NCBI GenBank assembly: GCA_011009095.1
Contig: VTPC01000606.1
Span: 1 to 64,000, forward strand
DNA from: Ignelater luminosus
Taxonomy: Eukaryota > Arthropoda > Insecta > Coleoptera > Elateridae
Direction: 5' to 3'
Length of the DNA stretch: 64,000 nt
Shown piece after piece: positions 1 to 10,200 of the stretch; position 1 is the first letter of the stretch; every line of letters begins with the position of its first letter. The notes under the pieces were generated by a model that saw nothing but the letters and a program-made list of their open reading frames with translations, did not search any database and was not told the DNA's origin. A program made the translations under genes and the position numbers.

Positions 1-409
1 TTTTTTGCACAATCGGATGTTTTCATATGTTTACTGAACACATTTCTAAGGTGCTAAGGTTTGCCAACTTCAAACCAGTCAACTGCACAAAAATGTGCGG
101 TAAGTAAAAATTAGGTTAGAAATTTGTAATATATGCCAGTTCATCGGATATTTCTACTTACTTTCTATGCTTTAAAAGTGTGTCCATTACGTTACTTTAT
201 TATTGTTTATGAAGTTTGGTATTTATTCTTTAATAAGATTCTTAAGAAGGATACCAACTTCAGCTTTACATTTACCCTGAAAATTTAGTAGAAAGAATGA
301 ACTTTTAAAGCTGTATATGAATTTTAGGATGTACTTAGGTATTAGAATCGTTGCTCTAGATGTCACTTATATGCTGTAGAAAAATAATGTCCATCGGATT
401 TAAAGAAAA
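1..409. other. AT-rich sequence with no recognised gene
   Basis: I see no coding signature, long inverted repeat or RNA gene here. The sequence leads directly into the zinc-finger fragment that follows. Confidence 0.5.
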
Positions 410-745
410 TCACTGCAAAAAACCAAACACAAACTCACAGTTAATCGCAGTGTTGTCATCCTGTAGCAAATTTGATTTAGTCATCAAATCTTCATGGAAA
501 ATATTGGTTTTATGTTTTTGAAAATTTGCGTGTCTTTGCAGTTCAGAAGCTTCGCATATCAGTATTACATTACACACTTTACAACGGGCATGATATTTAT
601 TGTCTATTTTTTCAATCCACTTCTTATATTGTTCTGATTCGAGCCATAAGGTAAGAAATTTTTCTTGATCAGATTTGTTATCTCCTGCAAGTAATTCATG
701 ACACAGGCGAGATTTTTTCTTGGGAGTTATGCAGCGCTCCTTAAA
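410..745 (-). pseudogene. BED-like C2H2 zinc-finger protein exon or fragment
   Basis: An open frame of about 110 codons, stop to stop on the minus strand, has no usable early ATG. It encodes W-L-E-S-E-Q-Y-K-K-W, then a tyrosine followed by C-x2-C (ARCKVCNV), about 13 residues, then H-x5-H (RHANFQKH). This spacing matches the BED-type or hAT-associated DNA-binding zinc fingers common in insect domesticated transposases and orphan zinc-finger proteins. The frame ends at TGA (410-412). Its 5' side runs straight into the degenerate CCCGAA repeat, and no clear splice acceptor is visible. It may be one exon of a host gene or a remnant of a hAT-like transposase. What is seen is the motif and open frame; the function (DNA binding) is inferred from the family. 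Confidence 0.5.
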
Positions 746-759
746 TCAAGGGCCTAAAT

Positions 760-1260
760 TTCCAGCCCGATAACTTCTTAATCGGTTCGATAGACCCGAA
801 CAGCTCGATAGGTCTGAATGGCCCGACAGAGAAGCCCGAAGTGCCGAGAAATCTAAAAGGCCCGGCAAGCCCAAACGGTCCAACATGCTGGAGGTCCGAA
901 TGGACCGACGAACCCGAGAAGCTCAAAGGACCAAGAAATATAAAAGCCCCAACAGTCTTGTATGACCCGACAGGCCCCAGAGATCCAAACGGCCCAATTG
1001 ACCCGAAAGGCCGAGAAGTTGAAAAGGCTCGAAGAGGTCCGAACGCCTCGACAGACTCGAGAAGCCCGAACGGCCGAAAAGTTCAAAGGCCCGACAGACC
1101 CGATAAAGTCGAAAGGTCCGATAATCGAAATAATCGAAAAAATCGAGATAGTCGAGATAGTTGAGTTTATCGAGTTAATCGATATAATGGAAATAATCGA
1201 AATAGTTAATGAAAATAATCGCTTAATCGAAATGATAATCGAACTTTCCATTAATCGATT
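760..1260. repeat. Degenerate short tandem repeat (CCCGAA / AATCGA type)
   Basis: From about 760 to 1110 the sequence repeats variants of 'gacccgaaaggcccgacag' with units of roughly 9-20 bases. From 1110 to 1250 it shifts to 'aatcgaaa' and 'atcgagatagtcgag' variants. The repeats keep open frames on both strands (for example 841-1164 and 853-1323). Those frames contain only K/R/P/G/D-rich or I/S-rich repeats, so I do not read them as genes. A similar ATCGAAAGATC/CCCGA texture recurs at 12860-13390. Confidence 0.7.
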
Positions 1261-1570
1261 GTTATTCACAGCTCTAGGCTGTGTAGCTCGATGTATTTTA
1301 AAGTTTATTTTGAAATTATTCAAAAAATCTTAAACGAAATTTCAATTTTTGTTGTACAACATTAATTAGATACGTAGTTTGAGTCCTTTCAAATGAGATA
1401 TTAGTCGACCTTTCTTGCAGTTTAAACAAATTGAGAAGTTAGTTGTCACGTGGCTGAAATTGCAGATGAAATTTCCACATCAAAGTATACCTCGATTAAA
1501 TAAAAAACATCGACCTATCCGAGTATTTTTCTTTTCTACTTCATTTGAAAATAGCTTCGCACTGTGTATA

Positions 1571-2423
1571 CAGTGTGTCCCAATTTCGATTCTCACTATT
1601 GGGATCTCGGAAATTGTAAAAGATACGAAGTCGGTTAAATTAGAGAAGTTTTGGCTATTTTTGAGATCAGTTTACTTATGCTTTTGTTTTTTCAAAAAAG
1701 TTAAATTTTATTTAAATAAAAAGCAGTTCCCACTTAGTGTGCCATGGCTTTAAACATATGAAAATCATTGGTTTTTGTCAGATAAATTACATTTGTTATG
1801 TAACAATTGCTAAAACAGAACAAGAGACGCTTTTAAGATTCTTTACTGAGCATTCACAGATAGCATCAACTAAGCATCTAATGCCCCATAAAAACGTATT
1901 TATTTTGTTATAGCAATTTTTGCATAACAAATGAATTTCTTTGATAAAACTCCACGAATCATGGCACACTATGATGAAAAATGATTTTCACTTCATAACT
2001 CGGTAAAACAAAAGAATAGCTATTTCAAAACATGTATCACTGAAAAGCATTTAAGGCGTACTGTTTAGTAATATGGAAATCAAGTAGGCGTTTTATTAGA
2101 AAAAATTTGGATATACGTTTCACCGCCGAAATAAAACAAAAGACAATTGGGAAAATAAATTTTTGTGTTTCGGAGTAAATTCTCTAACACACCCTCTTTG
2201 CTGTTCTTTTCTATCTTTGCTCGTTCGTGAGATATTTCACTTTAAAGAAAATAAGATAATTTCGTTTTTAGCAAATATCTAGTAAGCCGTGAACTTTTTT
2301 GAAAAAACAAAAGCATAAGTAAACTGATCTCCAAAATAGCTGAATCTTTTCTAATTTAACCGACTTGGTATCTTTTACAATTTCCGAGATCCCAATAGTG
2401 AGCATCGAAATTGGGACACACTG
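1571..2423. mobile_element. Non-autonomous TIR element with CAGTGTGTCC ends and TA duplication
   Basis: The left end begins CAGTGTGTCCCAATTTCG and the right end is its inverse. Each is flanked by TA (1569-1570 and 2424-2425). The inverted arms are about 150 bases long. They include a subterminal box (near 1600-1650 and 2345-2400) resembling 'ggatcttggaaacggtaag' of the 18200 element. A second inverted pair lies inside, around 1735-1820 and 1900-1965 (sharing 'agtgtgccatg'), so much of the left half can fold back. No transposase is present. It looks like a MITE mobilised by a mariner/DD41D-type transposase. Confidence 0.8.
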
Positions 2424-2429
2424 TATTTG

Positions 2430-3570
2430 AAACAGTGGTGCTTATTCAGAATTACACTTGTTATTATCGTTAAGCTTGTTATGCGAGTTTGAACCCCAAA
2501 TAGAAACAAAGTTTTAAAGGTTGATTGAAAATTGTTTAAATTGTGCCTTTGCCTAGTTGGAGGCGCTAAAGCTCCTGCACGTGACGGTTAAAAATAAGCA
2601 AGATGGCTAACAAAATTATTAACAGCATGCTTTTCATGATGCAAAAAATACAACTGTCTATTTCATTTTGAATTTTTATCTAATAATAACCAGTAGAACA
2701 GTTCTATGTGTTTATATTATACAGTCTATTATATCGAACATATTTTGGTCCTTGGAGCCGGATTCTGTTGTTGTTCTTTTGCTTCCTTTTAAGGAATTTA
2801 CCATTTTTTTAGATTGCATTTACTATTGCATTGTTTATTACAATATATTACTGCATCGACATCGATTGTCGTGTGCATCATTGCATATTATTGTCTGATT
2901 TTGGTTACCTTGGCATACGCATTAAGATTTATAGCAATTTTTTAAATTTGTGTGTTATTGCAACAGAAGAGTATTAGTATATTTAATTCATTTGTACTTG
3001 TACATTCAGTTTGCTTACGTTATTGTCTTCATTGAATTTGCGATGATTCGATATTGCCGATGATGACAATCATAATATCATTTTCTCAGTTTCTCAGTTT
3101 CTATTCCTGTTAACACTTCACCCCTTTAATTAAATGGTATTAAGTTGCCAATCATAAATTTACCAAACTTTTACTGATTTTACAAAAGATGGAATTTTAG
3201 GGCACTTATGAATCTTTCATTTACAAAAATGATGCGATTAAGCTATTCAAGTGATAACTACTCTGTTGCTTGGGACTATTTCTGAAAACCTAACATTGGT
3301 AATTTTCTTAGTAATTTTGAAACTAGTCACACTGACAATTATTGAATGGAAGAAATATAAGATCAATCAGAGACGATCTTTTAGAGTTTCTGTGATTTAG
3401 GGTAGATGTATTGGAGACCTTGGAAGTTAAAGACACTAAATTCAATTCTTATTCAAACAATGAAAAATCCGCGCGTCATGTTACGTTGGTATCTTCCAAA
3501 CCAAATTATTGTAATACTGGTGTGTTGTTCAGATTTATCGAAACTGTCGGTTTAGGATAGATTAACTGCA
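2430..3570. other. AT-rich spacer, no gene recognised
   Basis: No conserved protein motif, strong inverted repeat or RNA gene is visible. The open frame at 2668-2898 is T-rich with no family resemblance. Confidence 0.4.
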
Positions 3571-3578
3571 TGTAGTAA

Positions 3579-3892
3579 ATGAAATGGTGTGTGAATTGTC
3601 TATGGAGTGGTCACACAGTTAAATGCAAAACCAAATCTTGTAAAAAATGTCAAGAAAAACATAACTCGCTCCTATATCACGATACCACTATTGCTTAATG
3701 CTTCATTAATAGCTACTCAAGCTTTACTTTCATCCTTGACCTTTAATAAACAAGCTTTTTCTTTTATCAACCATTTCTTTTCATCCTGTGGGTTCTTGCC
3801 GCGAAAAACACTCTGTTAGGGCTATATTGGATTGCGGTTCACAGTCATACTTCATTTCTGAACTGTTGCAACTGAAGTTGGTTGAAACGTAG
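3579..3892 (+). pseudogene. BEL/Pao-type retrotransposon gag zinc knuckle and protease remnant
   Basis: Two short segments match the end of a BEL/Pao Gag and the start of its protease. At 3579-3698 a frame opens with MKWCVNCLWSGHTVKC and continues with C-x2-C...H, the paired zinc knuckles followed by the N-S-L-L motif usual in this family. About 100 bases later, at 3800-3892, the plus strand reads VRAILDCGSQSYFISELL. This matches the retropepsin 'LLDSGSQ' active site with D present and T/S replaced by C. A stop and a frame change separate the pieces, and a further stop ends the protease. No LTRs, reverse transcriptase or integrase are seen nearby. Dead fragment. Confidence 0.7.
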
Positions 3893-3899
3893 TTTCCTC

Positions 3900-4890
3900 T
3901 AGTATCAATTCTAAATATCAGCTTTGTTTCCAACTACAGTATGGTAGTGACAAGCAAGTGCCTGTGGTTAGTATGAGAACTGTTCGGGGTGTTTTTAAAC
4001 CGTGTATTCTCTCTCATTAGCTGAGACTGAAACACTAGAGCTAGAATCTCAAGATTTAAAAAAAACCAATGATGATAAAGACTGCGCACACCATTATCAA
4101 TGTTTGCATTATTATTCATGTTTGAATTGTTATTAAGGCTGCATTGTTCTTGTTTTTACTGTTCGAATTGTTATTAATGTTAGATGCTTACCTGTATTCA
4201 ATTAGTGTAATAATGTTTGGATGGTTGCCAGTTCCATTTAACTATCGGTAAATATGTTTGAAAATTATTTAAGTTACGCCATCATCACATACAACTGTGT
4301 TTTTCAATTTGATTTTTGGTTCAATAATAAAACAAAGGTTTTACAAAAAGTGTCTTTCTTATGACCACAGCAAATTTTATGTTTGTATGATAGATTTGAC
4401 TTGATAAGTTAACCCTAAATTAATATCGCCACCGCTTGGCGTTGAATTTTATGCCATTGGTGTTGTTTTCATTAAAATTGGTCCAAATATGTTTGTTATT
4501 AATTTATTATGCACCAGTTGCGTTTTGTAGAATATATTTATAGTGGTGCGGTTTAACATTGGTACCTGAATAATCTTCATTTATAGGATTTACATTAAAG
4601 AATTATTGAAATTGACCCTCATATTATATTAATTATGAGAGTTCATGATTATAAGGTTAATGACGTTTAAGGAAATACCTGTTTTAGGAGACTTTTAAGA
4701 ATTGCTTCAAGGTAAACGACGATAATTTCTCTATAAAATTACGTCACGTATAGTACGCATCGTCTCTTGGAATTCATGTGGGTCAGGCACCTATTTTGCA
4801 CACAAACTATAACTTTCATAATTTATTTATTGCACTTTTAAATAATTTATTTTTAAGTAGACACAAAATAAAAATTGTTAAACGTTGCTC
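3900..4890. other. AT-rich spacer downstream of cuticle gene 1
   Basis: No gene is recognised. On the minus strand AATAAA-type signals near 4820-4850 lie 50-80 bases past the stop of the cuticle gene at 4897 and are good candidates for its polyadenylation signal. Confidence 0.45.
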
Positions 4891-4896
4891 TTTAAA

Positions 4897-5369
4897 TTAT
4901 TTTCCAACGATACATCCTCCTTGCAAGCTGGTTATACATGCCGAAGGGACACGATTTTTCTTGTCTGGGCCCGTATGTAATTGTTTAACGCGCGCCACAT
5001 AGCCCTTCTCGTCTGCTGTGTATTCAACTTGAACCTTAGAATCCAGATCCGGCTGGTAAAGGAATGTCCCATTGACCCTTAACACTTCTTTCCCTTCTTT
5101 TGTGTTTTCAATTGTTCCTTTCTGAGCGACTCCGTATTTGTCTACAATTCCATATCTAAAAACAATTGGGAAAAATATAGAAATTATATTTCTTGTTAAC
5201 TAATTAATGTTGCTACTTACTTAAATTCATAATTCCCCTTTTCATCCTGATTCTTGATATGAAAACGCCCCCGACCAGGAGAAATATCATATGGCTTAGC
5301 TTCTGAAATGTGTAACTGTAGAAAGATAATTGCCACTACACAAAATAGTATAGATAGAGCGACTTTCAT
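4897..5369 (-). CDS. RR-type cuticular protein, two exons
   Basis: Exon 1 spans 5369-5221 (ATG at 5369-5367) and exon 2 spans 5155-4897 (TAA). The 65-base intron has GTAAGT and TTTTTAG ends in phase 2. The spliced product is 135 residues. It starts MKVALSILFCVVAIIF, a clear signal peptide probably cut after S-E-A, so the protein is secreted. Residues about 50-105 form a Chitin_bind_4 (Rebers-Riddiford) domain. The signature G-x8-D-x6-Y-T-A-D-E-K-G-Y matches G-x8-G-x6-Y-x-A-x-E-x-G-Y with one G-to-D change. A tail of about 30 residues contains two cysteines (ACITSLQGGC), unusual because most RR proteins lack cysteine after the signal peptide. Family knowledge suggests it binds chitin in cuticle; the exact tissue is unknown. 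It is related to the gene at 15513-16295. The start is supported by the signal peptide and a TATA-like box about 55 bases upstream. Confidence 0.88.
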
Positions 5370-5390
5370 TATTTTTTTGTTGAAGTGATG

Positions 5391-5431
5391 TTGTTACAGT
5401 GAAAAATATCAGAAGACTGTTCCTATTTAAA
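5391..5431 (-). promoter_or_regulatory. Core promoter of the cuticle gene at 4897-5369
   Basis: Reading the minus strand, TTTAAATAGGA (5431-5421) is a TATA-like box. About 25-30 bases downstream, TTTTCACTGTAAC fits a start site, giving a 5' leader of roughly 25-30 bases. The paralogue at 15513-16295 has an equivalent TTTAAATAC box. Confidence 0.5.
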
Positions 5432-5469
5432 CGTTTTGGAGTTATTATGTTGAACGATATTACCTGTAT

Positions 5470-6940
5470 ATTCTAACCGGTTTGAAAATTTTTTTTCGCA
5501 GGTTGATCACTTACGTCAAAAATATTAGGCATTTACTAGATGCTGATTAAATATGTCTTATTGGAAGCTATTATAGGTCGCTTTACTTTACTGATTGGAT
5601 TATGAGCGGTGCTGTAAGCATTGTACCACTTACAGTTATTTGACTTACTTATTCAGATTTCGTGTAATCCGTTCAAATGAGGAGCAAGAGGAAATAATGG
5701 GGTTCAGTACAATATGGAGGAAGATTTTATTGTAAGAACAAACCCGAATGCACTGCGGTGTACTTTTATTTCGTTAGATCAGTTGGCTTTTTTTAAATGG
5801 TTATGAATTCTGCGCATACAAGGATATTAGGTGATTACAAATAAGAACTCACTTTCTACGTGTTGAAGAAGCTGAAGCGGCAATTCACATTTGTGACTAC
5901 TAACGCAGAGAAAATCTTTCAATAATTGTATCTTTTAGCCACGAAAGTTTTACAAATAGTTGTTTGGAACTTATTAATGCAGCTAAGTAGTTGAGAATTG
6001 AAGGTTTGTAAAGGTGTTGCTACTTTCGATTATTGTTTCTTGACTGAAAAAAAGGTACATTTTTTAAACAACATTTGGCAGATTGCCTGCCACATCAGAA
6101 TTTTCTTAAAATTTGTCTATTGGAGAAAAATTATTAATTAACAGATGGCGACAAATTTTGTCAAAATGGCAGAAAAAAGAAGGTGAACATCAGTCCAGGA
6201 ACAAACAGCAAGTGGTGACATCTGCATCACAAGCTTTCTGAATTGTTGGAAGCACTAACCAGTGTGGCATTTGCTACTGGCAAGTTCTTATTCCAATGCT
6301 GTTTGATTATTAAAGCTCCTGAATACACGCAATGTTACCAGAGATCAATTTCCAAGAACTGAGAATTTTACAATTTGTGACGACGACGTGCCAACAGTAT
6401 GTTCACCCTAATATTAGTTTTTAAAAGTCTAATAGAGGTCGCAACGATCGTGGTTTTCCTCCAATAACGACTACAGCAATATACCTCATCACTTTCTGCA
6501 AAGTAGAACTGCATCATCCATGACAAAGAAGACGTCCTTCTGAGCAACCAATTGGCTGGTTGTTGTTTTTGTCGTCATGGAATTGGGGAAATATAAATAA
6601 AAGTTGGGAATCGTAATGATTTTGCCTCTAATTTGTGACAACAGCAAAATAGGATAGGTGTCTTAGGTGCAACTTGAGGGCGCTACTTGTTAAGGGGCAA
6701 AAGAATACGATTGCCACCCGGCTGGTATTTCACAAGGATTCTTCATCATGTCATTTTTGAAGTCAGAGGAGGGACCCGCATGTTTGGTTTGGAGTCCGAG
6801 GAAGATCCCCATGAGCACTCATGGGGGCGATTAATCTTTGTGTAACTACATCATCGTGGAATGGGATCTACTGTTTTCTAGAAGAAGTCTGTACGAACTT
6901 TAAGGAGTGTTGACGAATAGGCTTCTCATATAACCTAAGT
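5470..6940. other. Spacer with no recognised gene
   Basis: No conserved coding motif was found on either strand. Base composition is ordinary for the window. Confidence 0.4.
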
Positions 6941-6948
6941 CAAGGTCA

Positions 6949-8345
6949 TCAATCATTTATTAATTGTAGAGTGAATTTAATAATAGTTTTTTTATTTTTT
7001 GCTTGTCCTGTCATGCAATGATGCTCATGTTTGTCATATCTTTCTCCACTTCTTTTTTTCTTGCGCCTCACTCTTAGTCTACCTTTTCTACTTCTTTTAA
7101 TGCTGCTTTTTAGCATTCTTTTGGGCAGTCCTTTTGCTGACATTCTTATCACGTGGCCCATTCATCTGATTCTCTGCCATTTCACACCTACAATGTTCGG
7201 TTCTCTATACCTACTTTTTAACTCTCGGTCTGATCTTCTTTCACTTTTCTTGGTCTCTACATATTTTAACTATCCGTGAAATTATATTGCACTTCAACAA
7301 TTTGTTAAGCGCAAACACACACTAGTTTGCTGACATTAGTCTTGCCTTTATTTTGATTTTTGCTTCAGGTTTGCTTCCGAGCACCATTCCCAGGTAGCTG
7401 AGACTTTCTACTTTTTTAAAGCTGTACTACTGCTCTTTATCTTCAGCCCCCAGCCTTAACTGGTTGTCCTTTGTCGTCTCATCATCTGTTCAAGTCATAT
7501 ATTTTGTTTTGTTTCCATTAATTTGCAGTCCTATCTTCTTTCTAGCTTTTTACAATCGCTTCGTTACAATCTGTAGTTTATTCCTGCTTCTGGTCAATAC
7601 GCTAAGTCATTCACAAAAATCACATTGGTGACTATTATGATATAATAATAACCCCCAATTTATTTATTTTGGCTTCCCTGATAACCTTTTTCAGAGCAAG
7701 ACTGGATTGCACTGGAGACATGGGATGATCCCTCTATCTTAGGTCTTCTCTAACTTCAAATTTTCTTGACATTTCTCATCCTACTCTTACCTCGTTCTCT
7801 ATTTTTGTCGACGTCATTTTTATTAACCTGATTAATTTCTTTTCAATATACAGTCCTGTTCTGTTCACCATGTTGATGAAAAGATTTTAGGTCTCTGTCT
7901 TGAATTCATAACTTTTCTACTTGTACATTTTTAATACAAATATCTGGTCGACCCTCTTCGAAGACCACACTGATATTCTCCTATTGGGTTTATCAGCCTG
8001 TTTTTTATGAAAGTTGCTGAAAATTTGTACCTTTTTTATGTAGTGAACACACGACTGCTGTAACCCAATCTTTGGGGATTTTCTGCCCCTCTTTTTCCTA
8101 TTAGCACGGTTATTGTTTTTTTAAACTTTTTATTACTTCTTTAATTTTTTTAATCTGCTCTTGATTTACTTCTCGGTCGGTTCAGAATATTCGGCCCACA
8201 TTTCTAAGACTATTAGTTCACCTATTGTGTTCTTGAAAAATATTGTTCTTTGCTGATAACCTATTTTTCCTCTTTTCACCCCTTGATATTGACTTCTGAT
8301 TTTCTTACGTTTGGAATTTTTTTCTATCTCTTTAATCTTCTCTAA
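6949..8345 (-). pseudogene. Decayed LINE reverse transcriptase (jockey/RTE-like group)
   Basis: Minus-strand fragments line up in order with a non-LTR reverse transcriptase, broken by many frameshifts and stops. Near 8330-8200 is the segment before the domain (YQGVKRGKIGYQQRTIFFKN). Near 8000-7940 is INPIGEYQCGLRRG followed by S-T, matching the 'IGEYQCGFRRGRST' block. Near 7900-7690 is K-L-I-R-L-I-K-M and a decayed 'VREGLRQGDPLSP' region, then a VIREA-like segment. The element ends with the C-terminal GHVIRMSAKGLPKRML motif in the frame 7161-6949, which resembles the 'GHV.RM....LPK' tail of these LINEs. The YADD box is not clear. It is too broken to place in a clade with certainty. Confidence 0.65.
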
Positions 8346-8352
8346 ATTGTAT

Positions 8353-8760
8353 TTATTTTTCTCTCTCTCTTCTTAGTGTTTTGGTTTTCTTTCCTTGGTT
8401 GATAGACCTGTTTTTTGTTTCTCCCGTTTCTTTACTCAACATTTCCAGTTTTAGTTTGTTTCTTTTTCCTGCTGTTTGTTTTATTGCTTTCTTCATAAAG
8501 TTCCATTCATTAATGCCTCTTAGGCCTTCTTGTAGATTCTCCTCATCTTTTTTCACTTCTTCCTTTTCTTTCCTTCTGTTTATTATTTTTCTACGTTTAC
8601 TTCTTCTTTTCTGTTCTTCCTGTAAGGGCATTAGGTGTCTCAATCTGATTCTTCCATGAAATGACCAGAATCGGCGTGCTACGATATCAAATTTTGGTTT
8701 TCTTAGTTCTCTAGCAAGTCTCTTTATTGCCCCTTCTTCGCAACTCGCTTTACGTTTCAT
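8353..8760 (-). pseudogene. Lysine/arginine-rich LINE-like tail, uncertain
   Basis: This 135-codon open frame is basic throughout. It contains RRFWSFHGRIRLRHLMP, reminiscent of the F-x-G-H-x-x-R-M motif near the end of some insect LINE polymerases. A segment ending NEWNFMKKAIKQTAG follows, reminiscent of the 'R..FR.AI....GFQ' stretch beyond that motif. It lies just upstream, in the minus-strand sense, of the decayed reverse transcriptase and could be the 3' end of a second element abutting it. It could also be a chance open frame in purine-rich sequence, so confidence is low. Confidence 0.3.
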
Positions 8761-8910
8761 GTTGCTGGTAAAATTTCATCTCTGTCTTTGCTCCGCCTAT
8801 TTTCCATTTGAATATTATTTTTCTTTACAAGGGGATAAGCAAGAATAACCGGAATTTTCTTTAAAAGCTATGTATGTAATTTTTTTACAAAATAGCCTTA
8901 TAACTAGAGT

Positions 8911-9113
8911 GGGAAAAATAAGCAAAATGCCCACTGTGTATTTCAATATCACTTTTCGGAATTATGAAATTGCAAATTTTATTGTTTTCTAGAGCTATTT
9001 AAAACATAATAAGTAATAAAGCGGGTAATTCCAATGTTTTGAAAGAATATATTAAAAGATACAGTGAGCATTTTGTACCATTTTACTTATTTTTCCGCTC
9101 TCTACTTATAACC
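8911..9113. mobile_element. Short MITE with inverted ends
   Basis: The left end TATAACTAGAGTGGGAAAAA and the right end (read inverted) TATAAGTAGAGAGCGGAAAA form inverted repeats of about 40 bases, continuing into 'ataagcaaaatgcccactg' and its inverse. The interior is AT-rich and non-coding. TA occurs at both edges, consistent with a Tc1/mariner-type insertion. Confidence 0.6.
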
Positions 9114-9665
9114 TTCAAAGTATTCTCCATCTGCAATTCCATTCTTGGAAACATTTTTCAAACTCCTCTGTTGTAATGGCTTACAGCTCCTTCCTCGTGT
9201 TTTTCTTCGCCCCTTGCACGTTGTCAAAACGCTGTCCTTTCATGTCCCTCTTCATTCGCGGAAACAGAAAGGAATCGCACTGAGTGAGATCAGGTGAGTA
9301 AGGGGCGTGAAGCAAGGGAGTCGTACCGTTATTTTGCTAAGAATTGGGGCACCGAGATGGCTGTGTGAGCAGGTGCATTGTCGTGGTGGAAAAACCAGTC
9401 CCCCGTCTGCCACAAATCGGGCCTTTTTTGCCGCGCACTGTTACGCAAGAAAGTCTGATTAACAGTCTGAGCTGGAGAAACAAATTCAGAATGCACTATC
9501 CCTTTCACATCGAAAAACAAATTAGTATCGTCTTTGATTAGTATCTTTGTTTGACTTCGCTTGAGAGGCTGTTTTTAGGCGAGGCGACAACGAAGTCTTC
9601 CACTGGCATGGCTTTCGGGGTCGTAACCATAGCACCATGAAATGACTAGAAAGCAAAATTTCACA
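9114..9665 (-). pseudogene. Truncated mariner (DD34D) transposase
   Basis: The minus strand encodes a mariner C-terminal half. An HG-YGYDPES-like segment near 9640 is followed by FFDVKGIVHSEFVSP (9520 downward), RPDLWQTGDWFFHHD and then NAPAHTAISVPQFLAK. In a shifted frame near 9290-9240 it resumes with Y-S-P-D-L-T-Q-C-D-S-F-L-F-P, then KRDMKGQRFDNVQGAKK. The second catalytic D (HHDN) and the third D (QCD) are present. The N-terminal DNA-binding part and first catalytic D region are missing or too decayed. Several frameshifts and at least one stop are present. The upstream limit is near 9665. Confidence 0.8.
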
Positions 9666-9669
9666 TTTG

Positions 9670-10200
9670 AATTTGGATTGAGCAAGACTCTTTTTGGATT
9701 TTGCGTTTTTGTCGTAGAGAATGCTCCACCTTTAAGTACTACATTCTCTACTATGCTCGTAACATTATCTTGGTCGATGATACTAGTTTTGTTATTTCCA
9801 TGACCTCCAGTAGTTGCAGACCATGCCCGCCTGTATCCCCTCTGATCCTTCTCGCGTTCCTACCTATTCTACCTCTATCTGCACCTAATCGCTTTATTAT
9901 TCCAACACCCAATAACATCCGCCCTGAACGTTGTCGCTATGATGCTCGTCTGTTTTCCTCCCGCGTGCCCTGCTACCCAGCGTCCTATCCCGACCTAAAT
10001 CCCGCTGACCCATCACCCTTTCCGCGGCCTCCCATCTCGATTCAATTTCCGATCACTTTCACTCGACACGTCTCGCCTGTAGTGCGCCAGTTGGTCCGGG
10101 TCACCGCTTTGTCAGGGTATCGAGCTCAACCTCTCGAAGCCGGCAACTAGAGGTATCTACATGGAGTTACAAGAGTTATTCCTTTCCACGTACGAGTACT
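9670..10200. other. Pyrimidine-rich sequence, probable 3' tail of the adjacent LINE
   Basis: No protein motif is recognised on either strand. The sequence is C/T-rich on the plus strand and directly follows the C-terminal domain of the minus-strand LINE, so it may be its 3' untranslated region. The plus-strand open frame at 9701-10150 lacks family features. Confidence 0.3.

Noticed and set aside
841-1333. Long open frames on both strands (107-156 codons)
   Set aside because: They consist entirely of the short degenerate repeat and have no conserved domain; both strands are open because of repeat composition.
9701-10150. 149-codon plus-strand frame
   Set aside because: No recognisable motif; it lies antisense to the probable 3' tail of the adjacent LINE, in C/T-rich sequence.
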